A stretch of 7,007 bases of DNA from Alphaproteobacteria bacterium (GCA_020851915.1 JADZBT010000149.1:1-7007); one strand, 5' to 3'. Shown: positions 1-5,624, counted from the first letter of the stretch. Numbers and translations are program-made. Notes: generated by a model not told the origin, from the sequence alone.

Positions 1-2
1 AC

Positions 3-941
3 CCGCACCTGCCGCATGACCTTGCGCTGAAGCTGGCGAAGGACGTGGCCGACGTATCGGTTCCGATGCTGGAATCCTCGTCGGTGCTGACGGAGCGCGA
101 CCTCATCGACATCGTGGAGAGTTCTGCGGAGATGGTCTGCCGTCTTGCGATCGCGAAGCGTGAGGACGTCACCGAGGATGTATCGCAGGCACTGGTGAAT
201 ACCCACGAGGAAACCGTGGTGAACGCGCTGGTGGCCAATCAGAAGGCACAGATCTCCACGGCGGCCATCGCGCAGGTGGTGGAAGAATATTCCGCGAGGG
301 ATTCGGTGATGGTCGGGCTCATCAACCGTGGCGGTCTGCCGCTGACGGTGGCCGAGCGCATGGTGTCGCTGGTGTCCGACGCCCTCAAGAAGGATCTCGT
401 GAAGCGCTATAAGGTGTCGCCTTACGTGCTCGAAGATGCGGTGGAGAGCACCCGCGAATGGACGACGCTGGGGCTGATGGATCCGCGTGCATCGCTGAAC
501 ATCGCCGAGCTGGTCGAGAACCTGAATACGCAGAAGAAGCTTACTCCCTCGCTCATCATCCGGTCGCTGTGCATGGGCAACCTCAAATTCTTCGAGGCCG
601 CGATGGCCAAGCGCGCTAACATCCCGGCGGAGAACGCGCGCCGCCTCATCATGGATAAGGGACATCTGGGCTTCCGCGCGATGTATAAGGCGGCGGGTAT
701 GCCGCCGGGTGTGGTGGATGCCGTGAAGACGGTGGTCAATCTCGCCTATGAAGAAACCGACAACGCCACCCGCTGGCCGGACGACTACCCCAACCGCATG
801 ATCGAGCGCATCCTTGCGGGCGGTCACGACCAGACGGTGGATAACATGCCCTATCTCATGGCCATCATCGGTCGCAACATCCGCATCGGCGGCGGCCTGC
901 TCAGCGTGGACTACACCACCGAGGCGCTTCCTGCGGCGTAG
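3..941 (+). CDS. DUF2336 family protein, 5' end outside the window
   Basis: The reading frame is open to the left edge, so the gene begins upstream; the GTG at 45 is internal. The visible 312 residues are almost all helix-forming, with repeated units of the type 'LPHDLALKLAKDVADVSVPM', 'LESSSVLTERDLIDIVES' and 'VSQALVNTHEETVVNALVAN'. This is the HEAT-like pattern of DUF2336 proteins, which are common in alphaproteobacteria and usually about 350-400 residues long, so perhaps a fifth or less is missing. There is no signal peptide or membrane segment in the visible part, so it is probably cytoplasmic. The family has no established biochemical role that I can name, and a scaffold or protein-binding function is only inferred from the repeat fold. 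The stop TAG at 939-941 is followed within 7 bases by a terminator hairpin, so this ends its transcription unit. Family assignment is from recognised sequence pattern, not from a search. Confidence 0.82.
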   Translation, partial: PHLPHDLALKLAKDVADVSVPMLESSSVLTERDLIDIVESSAEMVCRLAIAKREDVTEDVSQALVNTHEETVVNALVANQKAQISTAAIAQVVEEYSARDSVMVGLINRGGLPLTVAERMVSLVSDALKKDLVKRYKVSPYVLEDAVESTREWTTLGLMDPRASLNIAELVENLNTQKKLTPSLIIRSLCMGNLKFFEAAMAKRANIPAENARRLIMDKGHLGFRAMYKAAGMPPGVVDAVKTVVNLAYEETDNATRWPDDYPNRMIERILAGGHDQTVDNMPYLMAIIGRNIRIGGGLLSVDYTTEALPAA

Positions 942-947
942 ACGCCG

Positions 948-980
948 TCATCCTGCGGTATGACCGCAGGATGATATTTT
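948..980 (+). terminator. Hairpin terminator of the DUF2336 gene
   Basis: A perfect 12-bp stem (TCATCCTGCGGT at 948-959, ACCGCAGGATGA at 963-974) closes a 3-base loop and is followed by TATTTT. The stem starts 7 bases after the stop codon. The U tract is short and interrupted, so termination may be partial. The GTCAT-type outer end resembles the palindromic repeat at 6375-6478, so it could be repeat-derived. Confidence 0.7.
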
Positions 981-1025
981 CCCAAAAAATGTAACGAAAC
1001 CGTAATACATCACTGTTTTTCAATG

Positions 1026-1034
1026 TGATATAGT
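1026..1034 (+). promoter_or_regulatory. Extended -10 promoter element for the leader and small membrane gene
   Basis: TGATATAGT matches the extended -10 form TGnTATAAT with one change. No good -35 hexamer is visible 16-18 bases upstream, which is tolerable for an extended -10 promoter. A start 6-8 bases downstream (about 1040-1042) would fall at the foot of the predicted leader stem beginning at 1042. That coincidence is the main support; the promoter is inferred. Confidence 0.5.
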
Positions 1035-1041
1035 GGCGGAC

Positions 1042-1147
1042 TTTTCCTAATTCACACTTTTTCAGGACATATCTTCGTCTCGGAAAGGAGCTGAATTTAT
1101 AGAGACAACGCAAGTTCGTCCCTGAATATGTGTGTGGGTTAGGAAAA
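1042..1147 (+). ncRNA. Predicted structured leader RNA (nested long hairpin)
   Basis: Three nested complementary pairs can be read by eye. The outer stem pairs 1042-1057 (TTTTCCTAATTCACAC) with 1132-1147 (GTGTGGGTTAGGAAAA), 16 pairs of which two are G-U. A middle stem pairs 1061-1068 (TTCAGGAC) with 1118-1126 (GTCCCTGAA), with one bulged base. An inner stem pairs 1077-1081 (GTCTC) with 1102-1106 (GAGAC). The apical loop contains AAAGGAG (1084-1090), a Shine-Dalgarno-like sequence with no start codon at a suitable distance. The fold ends 12 bases before the GAGG ribosome site of the 64-residue gene. It could be a cis-regulatory leader or a stable small RNA. It has no U tract of its own, so it probably belongs to the mRNA. 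I do not recognise it as a known riboswitch, 6S or SRP RNA. Confidence 0.5.
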
Positions 1148-1170
1148 TATCCCACTTTTGAGGTGTTGAA

Positions 1171-1365
1171 ATGACGAAAAAATTCCGAAAGGGAATCGTG
1201 ATTATCGTTACGATTCTAAACGGAGGGGCAATCGTGGTGCAGGTCATCGCACCATGGATGTCGTGGGCCGCGTTACTTGGCGTAGCGGCTCTTGCTGAAA
1301 CCCTTGCCTTGGCCGGGCTGCTCTTGCCTGGTACGCACGTCATCATGGAAGACGAGGATAAGTAA
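1171..1365 (+). CDS. Small two-segment membrane protein, resembles DedA N-terminus
   Basis: This 64-residue protein has a basic N-terminus (MTKKFRKG), a hydrophobic segment at about residues 8-28, a second at about 32-54, and an acidic tail (MEDEDK), so it should be an inner-membrane hairpin protein with both ends on the cytoplasmic side. The start ATG is supported by GAGG at 1160-1163, 7 bases upstream. The second segment, with AETLALAGLLLPGT, resembles the conserved 'AE(S/T)xxLxGLLxPGT' stretch at the start of DedA (SNARE-associated) membrane proteins. Those normally run to about 200 residues, so this would be a standalone or truncated version. It has its own promoter, folded leader and terminator and looks like a monocistronic gene. 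A small phage- or toxin-type membrane peptide is an alternative reading. That it is translated is well supported; its function is unknown. Confidence 0.7.
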   Translation: MTKKFRKGIVIIVTILNGGAIVVQVIAPWMSWAALLGVAALAETLALAGLLLPGTHVIMEDEDK

Positions 1366-1385
1366 CTTCTCCTCCTTCCCAAACG

Positions 1386-1426
1386 AAAAGTGTCGCTGCG
1401 AAAGCTGCGGCACTTTTTGTTTTTTG
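1386..1426 (+). terminator. Strong intrinsic terminator, possibly bidirectional
   Basis: The arms AAAAGTGTCGCTGC and GCTGCGGCACTTTT pair through 13 of 14 positions, including one G-U pair, around a GAAA tetraloop at 1400-1403. The stem is followed by TTGTTTTTTG. It ends the 64-residue gene's transcript. It lies between convergent genes, and on the minus strand the same stem ends in ACTTTTCG, so it may also stop hpnD transcription. Confidence 0.88.
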
Positions 1427-1467
1427 TGCTATGCGATTTTATAATTCTCTTCTCGTAGGGAGTGTGA

Positions 1468-2325
1468 TTACCATCCCCCCACCACCCGCAATTTATCCCA
1501 CCAGTTGAGCGAGAGTTTGCGGGCCGGAAGACGCCAGTGCGCGGCGGCCATTTTATCGAGATAACGCATATAGATATGCTGCATCATCCGTGCGGGGCGC
1601 AGGGTGGCGGCATCGCCGTGCGGGAAGGCGGCGTCGGCCTGCTGAAAATGCGCGCGCGCCTCCAGCCCCAGTACGGCGCAGAGTGCGGGCAGGGCGGGAT
1701 GGTCGGGGAGTTTTTCCAGAGGGATACCGTCCAGCCCGTGCGCGTTGAGTAATTCTCTCGGCAGGTAGCAGCGGCCATTGCCTGCATCCTCGCGGATGTC
1801 GCGCAGGATGTTGGTACGCTGCATCGCGTGGCCCAGATGGATGGCGAATTCCCGCGCGCGCGGGTCGCTGTAGCCGAATATCTCGATGGACAGCAGCCCG
1901 ACGCACGAGGCCACGCGGTAGCAGTAACGCTCCAGCGTTGCCTTATCGGGATGCGTCATCTGTCCGCTGCGATCCATCTCGAAGCCGTCGAGTATCTCCA
2001 TGAACAACCCTTGCGGCAGGTTGAAGCGCGCCACGGTATCCAGCAATGCGATGGTCACCGGATGGGTCGGCGTTTGTTGGTAAAGCCGTTCGATCTCCTG
2101 CCGCCAGAAGGCGAGTTTCTCGGCAGCTTTTTCGGGGGCCGGTTCGAGGTCGACGGCGTCATCGGCCTCGCGGCAGAAGGCGTAGAGCGCCAGCATGCCG
2201 TCGCGTTTCTCTGCGGTGAGTTTGAGCATCGGGCCGTAGAAGGAACTGCCGGAACCCCCGGCCACTTTCCGCACATAGGCCAGTGCGTCACGCGTGCGTG
2301 CGGCGGAGAGGTTGGTCACGACCAT
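1468..2325 (-). CDS. hpnD: Presqualene diphosphate synthase HpnD
   Basis: A 285-residue squalene/phytoene synthase family protein, of usual length for the family. In the three-enzyme bacterial route, HpnD condenses two farnesyl diphosphates to presqualene diphosphate, which HpnC and HpnE take to squalene for hopanoids. The first aspartate-rich motif is READDAVD (D55, D56, D59) and the second is TNILRDIRED (D176, D180), followed by GRCYLP (184-189); these bind the Mg2+-diphosphate. The RVASCVG stretch near 137-143 is also typical. The protein is soluble or peripheral. The ATG start overlaps the end of hpnC by 10 bases, with GGGAAG upstream, which implies translational coupling. The HpnD rather than HpnC label rests on gene order and the N-terminal 'SSFYGPMLKL' type region; phytoene synthase is the main alternative, but the adjacent HpnC makes it less likely. 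hpnE, which often follows, is absent here. Confidence 0.86.
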   Translation of the reverse strand: MVVTNLSAARTRDALAYVRKVAGGSGSSFYGPMLKLTAEKRDGMLALYAFCREADDAVDLEPAPEKAAEKLAFWRQEIERLYQQTPTHPVTIALLDTVARFNLPQGLFMEILDGFEMDRSGQMTHPDKATLERYCYRVASCVGLLSIEIFGYSDPRAREFAIHLGHAMQRTNILRDIREDAGNGRCYLPRELLNAHGLDGIPLEKLPDHPALPALCAVLGLEARAHFQQADAAFPHGDAATLRPARMMQHIYMRYLDKMAAAHWRLPARKLSLNWWDKLRVVGGW

Positions 2326-3155
2326 AGCGCGGTGCTTCCCAATCCTGCACAGCCCAGTTTCTCCCAGAAATTCAGACGTACTTTGCCTGCCATCGGGTCG
2401 TGCGCGCGGAGTTTTCGCGAGAGTTTTTTGGCGAGCTCAAGTATCAGCGACGTTTCCAGTTTGATGCCCATCCGCGATACCGAGCGCGGCAGCGATTCCG
2501 CAGTTATCAGCAACGCCTGCACGCGGTCGAGCGTGGCGTGTATCACCTGCCGCAGCGCCGGAGAACACTGGTCTGCGCCCAAATCCTGCACCGTACAGCC
2601 GGCCTGCTGCATCCAATCCTGTGGCAGGTACACGCGGTCGCGCGACAGGAAGTCATCGCGGATGTCCTGCAGGTGGTTGAGTACCTGCAGGCTGTTGCAG
2701 AGTGCGTCCGACGCGGCGAGGTCTGCCCCTGTTTCACCGCAGACTTCCAGCACCGTCCGGCCCACCGGGGCAGCGGAGCGGTCGCAATAGTCCAGCAGCT
2801 CCACCCAGTCCGCGTAACGCAGTTTGGTGGCGTCCTGCGTGAAGGCCGAGAGCAGGGCGCGGCCATACTCCACGGAGCATTTTTCTTCCTGCACATGCCG
2901 GAAATAGGGGCGCGCCCAGGCCGGGAGCAGCGTAACGTCCCCGGCCGCCAGTGCGGCATCAACGGATTGTAATTGTTCGATCTTATCGGCGGCGGGAAGG
3001 GTGGGGCTGTCGGCGATGTCGTCGGCCTCGCGGGCGAAGCGGTAGAAGTCCAGTATTGGCGCGCGATGCGCGGCGGGCAATAGCAAGGAGGCGACCGGAA
3101 AATTCTCCCGATTCTGCTTCACCAGTGCCTGCGCGGATCTGTCAATGCCCCCCAT
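2316..3155 (-). CDS. hpnC: Hydroxysqualene synthase HpnC
   Basis: A squalene/phytoene synthase family protein of 279 residues from the ATG at 3155. HpnC converts presqualene diphosphate, made by HpnD, to hydroxysqualene, which HpnE reduces to squalene. The N-terminal 'NRENFPVASLLLP' followed by 'RAPILDFYRFAREADDIAD' is the HpnC signature, with the first aspartate motif at D45/D46/D49. The second motif is LQDIRDD (D164, D168), followed by RVYLP. The frame extends upstream to a TTG at 3173, but that codon sits beside the parS site and gives an unlikely LECPP extension, so I prefer the ATG (MGGIDRS). Shine-Dalgarno support at the ATG is weak (GAG about 10 bases upstream). It is first in a two-gene operon with hpnD and divergent from nadK, with a parS site in the shared upstream region. 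Confidence 0.87.
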   Translation of the reverse strand: MGGIDRSAQALVKQNRENFPVASLLLPAAHRAPILDFYRFAREADDIADSPTLPAADKIEQLQSVDAALAAGDVTLLPAWARPYFRHVQEEKCSVEYGRALLSAFTQDATKLRYADWVELLDYCDRSAAPVGRTVLEVCGETGADLAASDALCNSLQVLNHLQDIRDDFLSRDRVYLPQDWMQQAGCTVQDLGADQCSPALRQVIHATLDRVQALLITAESLPRSVSRMGIKLETSLILELAKKLSRKLRAHDPMAGKVRLNFWEKLGCAGLGSTALWS

Positions 3156-3175
3156 AGGCGGGCACTCTAGCAAAT

Positions 3176-3191
3176 TGTTTCACGTGGAACA
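3176..3191. other. parS site 1 (ParB-binding centromere sequence)
   Basis: TGTTTCACGTGGAACA differs from the perfect palindrome TGTTTCACGTGAAACA at one base. Read on the minus strand it is TGTTCCACGTGAAACA, the Bacillus-type parS consensus TGTTNCACGTGAAACA. It lies in the 103-base gap between the divergent hpnC and nadK starts. The left flank GCAAATT is shared with site 2 on its other strand, and AAATT with site 3. Confidence 0.9.
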
Positions 3192-3247
3192 ATCCGTAGT
3201 TGATTCCCAGCGGCCTCCCGCCTACACTTCGGGCGGCAAACAACCAT

Positions 3248-3251
3248 GGAG
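3248..3251 (+). promoter_or_regulatory. Ribosome binding site fixing the nadK start
   Basis: GGAG lies 7 bases before a GTG at 3259. This is the only well-placed Shine-Dalgarno sequence in the open 5' part of the nadK frame, and it picks GTG 3259 over the in-frame ATG at 3145. Confidence 0.7.
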
Positions 3252-3258
3252 CCTTTGC

Positions 3259-4044
3259 GTGAAGCATGTGTCCTACGCCTGCGTGGCCGATAAGTCATCG
3301 GCAGCACAGGCGGCCCTCAAAAAACTGAAGAAGGAATACCGCTTCCTCGATATCAAGAAAGATCGCGACCGCATCAAGGCGATCGTGGTGCTGGGCGGTG
3401 ACGGCTTTATGCTCCAGACCATGCACCGCTTTCTCGACTGGAACGTGCCGCTCTATGGCATGAACCGTGGAACCATGGGGTTCCTGATGAATGATTTCTC
3501 GACGGAGAACCTGCGTGACCGCGTGCGCGATGCACAGGATTTCAAGCTCTATCCGCTGAAGATGTACGCCCGCACCATGAGCGGGCAGGAGCATACGGCA
3601 CTGGCCTTCAACGAGGTATCGCTGCTGCGTGAAACGCGTCAGGCCGCGAAGATCCGCGTGACGGTCGACCATGTGGTGCGGCTGGAGGAGATGGTCTGCG
3701 ACGGCGTGCTGGTATCCACGCCCGCAGGTAGCACGGCGTATAATTTCTCGGCCAACGGGCCGGTGATCCCCATCGAGGCCAACGTGCTGGCGCTCACGCC
3801 CATCAGCGTGTTCCGCCCACGCCGCTGGAAGGGCGCGCTCGTGCCGCATACCGCGACGGTGCATTTCGAGATACTGCAATCCGCCAAGCGCCCGGTGAGC
3901 GCGGTGGCGGACTTCACTGAGGTGCGCGACGTGGAATCGGTGGAGATCAGCGAGCATCGCCGCCGCCGTATCACGCTGCTGTTCGATGCTGCGCGCAGCC
4001 TGCAGGAACGCATCATCAAAGAACAGTTTATGATTGAAGAATAG
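3259..4044 (+). CDS. nadK: NAD kinase
   Basis: Phosphorylates NAD+ to NADP+ with ATP or polyphosphate in the cytoplasm, supplying NADPH-dependent biosynthesis. The 261 residues from GTG 3259 match the short alphaproteobacterial form (about 255-260). Key motifs are GGDGF at 46-50 with catalytic D48, YGMNRGTMGFLMN soon after, the NE motif (N118, E119), and DGVLVSTPAGSTAYN at 148-162, which binds the nucleotide. The frame is open upstream to an ATG at 3145, but that 38-residue extension translates the parS site (LFHVEQ) and lacks family similarity; GGAG before GTG 3259 supports the shorter start. It is divergent from hpnC and followed by the SDHAF4-like gene and rsmB on the same strand, probably co-transcribed. 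The stop is TAG at 4042-4044. Confidence 0.93.
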   Translation: MKHVSYACVADKSSAAQAALKKLKKEYRFLDIKKDRDRIKAIVVLGGDGFMLQTMHRFLDWNVPLYGMNRGTMGFLMNDFSTENLRDRVRDAQDFKLYPLKMYARTMSGQEHTALAFNEVSLLRETRQAAKIRVTVDHVVRLEEMVCDGVLVSTPAGSTAYNFSANGPVIPIEANVLALTPISVFRPRRWKGALVPHTATVHFEILQSAKRPVSAVADFTEVRDVESVEISEHRRRRITLLFDAARSLQERIIKEQFMIEE

Positions 4045-4067
4045 TGGTTAGTGGCCAGTGGTTAGTG
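4043..4067. repeat. Short tandem direct repeat after nadK
   Basis: AGTGGTTAGTG occurs at 4043-4053 and again at 4057-4067, offset by 14 bases. It overlaps the last two bases of nadK. Its translation (VSGQWLVKKDV) is not like the following protein family, so it appears noncoding. No function is evident. Confidence 0.6.
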
Positions 4068-4079
4068 AAGAAAGATGTG

Positions 4080-4226
4080 ATGGATACCGATACGCGACAG
4101 CAGCCTGAGAATAAGAAGCCTGCCGAGACACCGAATTCGCAGCCGAAAGAGATCGGCGGCCCGAAGGGCGCGGAACCGACCCGTTACGGGGATTGGGAAA
4201 AAAATGGCCGTGTGTCGGATTTCTAG
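4080..4226 (+). CDS. DUF1674 / SDHAF4-like succinate dehydrogenase assembly factor
   Basis: A 48-residue protein whose C-terminal half carries the complete family signature: EIGGPKG (24-30), EPTRYGDWEKNGR (32-44) and terminal SDF. This is the DUF1674 family, the bacterial relatives of mitochondrial SDHAF4, which binds flavinylated SdhA and helps assemble complex II. The N-terminal half is polar, low-complexity and probably disordered, as usual for the family. I chose the ATG at 4080, preceded by GAAGAAAGA, over a GTG at 4044 whose extra 12 residues translate a direct repeat. It sits between nadK and rsmB on the same strand; from memory, DUF1674 next to rsmB recurs in alphaproteobacteria. A parS site begins two bases after the stop. 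Confidence 0.88.
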   Translation: MDTDTRQQPENKKPAETPNSQPKEIGGPKGAEPTRYGDWEKNGRVSDF

Positions 4227-4228
4227 AA

Positions 4229-4244
4229 TGTTTCACGTGAAACA
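4229..4244. other. parS site 2 (perfect palindrome)
   Basis: TGTTTCACGTGAAACA, an exact 16-bp parS. It fills the gap between the SDHAF4-like stop (4226) and the rsmB start (4251), where a ribosome site would normally lie. No clear Shine-Dalgarno remains for rsmB. The flank AATTTGC on the right, read on the other strand, matches the left flank of site 1. Confidence 0.95.
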
Positions 4245-4250
4245 ATTTGC

Positions 4251-5543
4251 ATGAGCAGCGCCGACCAGACGTCCCGCCTTGTAGCGCTGGAAATTCTCAC
4301 GGCCATCATGCAGGGCCGCGATTCCTACGATGACGCCGTGCTAAAATCGCAGCGATTCAGCAAGTTAGCGGAGCGCGACCGGCATTTCGTGCATCTGCTG
4401 GTCTTCACCACCCTGCGCCGCATGGGGCAGATCGACGAGGTGCTGAAGCAATTCATGCAGAAACCGCTCAAGGGTAAATTGTTTCACGTGAAACATTTGC
4501 TGCAACTGGGCGCAGCGCAGCTGTTGTTCCTCGACACCCAGCCGCATGCGGCGGTGAATACCAGCGTAGCAATAGCGGAAATACGCGGGTTTTCCAGCAT
4601 GAAGGGGCTGGTCAACGCCGTGCTGCGTAAAGTGGCGTCGCAAGGGCCGGGACTGCTGCTCGGGCAGGATGCTGCGAGGCTCAACACGCCGAAATGGCTG
4701 TGGGATGCGTGGTCGCAGGCCTACCATGATAATACGGCGGCGCGCATCGCGGAAGCGCATTTGACGGAAGCGCCGCTGGATATTTGCGTGAAGTCCGATG
4801 CGGCCGGTTGGGCGGAAAAACTGGGCGGCACGTTGTTGCCGACGGGTTCGATACGATTGAACAGCACTGCGGGCGTAAGCGCACTTCCCGGTTTTGCCGA
4901 GGGCGAATGGTGGGTGCAGGATGCTGCCGCCGCGCTGCCTGCGAAGCTGCTGGGCGATGTGCGCGGGAAACTCGTGGTGGATCTCTGCGCCGCGCCGGGC
5001 GGCAAGACCGCGCAGCTTGCGGCGCAGGGCGCGGAGGTCATCGCCGTCGATAAATCCGTGAAGCGCCTGAAGGTACTCAAAAGCAATATGAAGCGGTTGA
5101 AGCTCGCCGTGGAAACCGTCGAGGCCGACGCGCTCAACTGGCGCGCGCCCGGCCCGGTGGACGCGGTGCTGCTTGATGCGCCCTGTAGCGCGACGGGCAC
5201 GATCCGCCGTCATCCCGACCTGCCGCGCATCAAGCGCCCGGCGGATATTGCGGACCTGCAGGAGCTTCAGCGCAAGATGCTGGCCCATGCGGCGGGTATG
5301 GTGAAGCCGGGCGGGACGCTGGTCTATGCCGTCTGTTCACTCCAGCCGGAGGAGGGCGAGCGGCAGATCGAGGCGTTCCTCACGGCGCATAAGAATTTCA
5401 GGAAAGTGCCGGTGAAACCCGAAGAGATCGGCGGGTTGGAGGGGTGCATCACTCCCGCCGGGTTCTTACGCACGCTGCCCTGCCACATGGCCGATTCCGG
5501 GGGAATGGATGGCTTCTTCGCGGCGCGGGTGGTGAGGGAATAG
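4251..5543 (+). CDS. rsmB: 16S rRNA cytosine-5 methyltransferase RsmB (Sun)
   Basis: A 430-residue RsmB/NOL1-NOP2 family enzyme that makes m5C (position 967 in E. coli 16S rRNA) using S-adenosylmethionine. Residues 1 to about 135 form the NusB-like RNA-binding domain (TSRLVALEIL, LKGKLFHVKHLLQLGAAQLLFLD, HAAVNTSV). The Rossmann methyltransferase domain follows: motif I DLCAAPGGKTAQL (D244-), acidic SAM-ribose ligand D267 in VIAVDKS, EADALNW, motif IV DAPCSATGTIRRHPDL (D309, C312) and motif VI YAVCSLQPEE with the nucleophile C362. Both cysteines are present, so it should be active. Length is usual for the family. The ATG lies 6 bases after a parS site and has no obvious Shine-Dalgarno; start certainty is moderate, function high. 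A second parS is embedded at codons 77-82. It ends the nadK-SDHAF4-rsmB series. Confidence 0.94.
   Translation: MSSADQTSRLVALEILTAIMQGRDSYDDAVLKSQRFSKLAERDRHFVHLLVFTTLRRMGQIDEVLKQFMQKPLKGKLFHVKHLLQLGAAQLLFLDTQPHAAVNTSVAIAEIRGFSSMKGLVNAVLRKVASQGPGLLLGQDAARLNTPKWLWDAWSQAYHDNTAARIAEAHLTEAPLDICVKSDAAGWAEKLGGTLLPTGSIRLNSTAGVSALPGFAEGEWWVQDAAAALPAKLLGDVRGKLVVDLCAAPGGKTAQLAAQGAEVIAVDKSVKRLKVLKSNMKRLKLAVETVEADALNWRAPGPVDAVLLDAPCSATGTIRRHPDLPRIKRPADIADLQELQRKMLAHAAGMVKPGGTLVYAVCSLQPEEGERQIEAFLTAHKNFRKVPVKPEEIGGLEGCITPAGFLRTLPCHMADSGGMDGFFAARVVRE
4480..4495. other. parS site 3, inside the rsmB coding sequence
   Basis: TGTTTCACGTGAAACA, an exact 16-bp parS, read in frame as L-F-H-V-K-H (residues 77-82) of RsmB. 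It shares AAATT on the left with site 1 and, on opposite strands, with site 2, and continues with TTTGC on the right. It lies 251 bp from site 2 and about 1.3 kb from site 1. Confidence 0.95.
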
Positions 5544-5582
5544 GATCCCCACACGGGTATTAATATTTTCGTAACATTCTAC

Positions 5583-5591
5583 TGCTATAAC
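5583..5591 (+). promoter_or_regulatory. Extended -10 element upstream of the unrecognised gene
   Basis: TGCTATAAC matches the extended -10 form TGnTATAAT at all but the last base. Transcription would start near 5598, giving a leader of about 27 bases that includes GGAG at 5612-5615. There is no convincing -35 hexamer. It suggests the downstream gene is transcribed separately from rsmB. Confidence 0.45.
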
Positions 5592-5624
5592 AGTCCGCTG
5601 TATCAGTGACTGGAGCAAATTCTT

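Noticed and set aside
837..848. DnaA-box-like GGTGGATAA
   Set aside because: A single near-match to the box inside a coding region, with no cluster of boxes or A/T-rich unwinding region, does not indicate an origin.
45..941. GTG at 45 as the start of the DUF2336 gene
   Set aside because: The frame continues without a stop to the left edge and the upstream residues (PHLPHDLALKLAKD) fit the same repeat pattern, so the gene is truncated by the window.
1082..1101. SRP (4.5S) RNA-like GGAA near GGAG in the leader loop
   Set aside because: The conserved SRP domain IV internal loops and AGCAGCC stretch are missing, and the bases lie in an open loop and not a tetraloop stem.
1828..2790. Long plus-strand frame of 320 codons opposite hpnD and hpnC
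   Set aside because: It is antisense to two clear squalene synthase family genes. It spans their junction, has no recognisable domain and is explained by high GC.
4048..4245. Minus-strand 65-residue frame starting MFHVKH
   Set aside because: Its start is simply the palindromic parS read backwards, and the rest is antisense to the SDHAF4-like gene and the nadK end.
4365..5288. Long minus-strand frame of 307 codons opposite rsmB
   Set aside because: Arginine- and histidine-rich shadow of rsmB with no domain pattern; rsmB has complete catalytic motifs.
5560..5574. CtrA-like site TTAA-N7-GTAA before the unrecognised gene
   Set aside because: One half-site is imperfect and such A/T-rich spacing occurs easily by chance; nothing else supports CtrA control.
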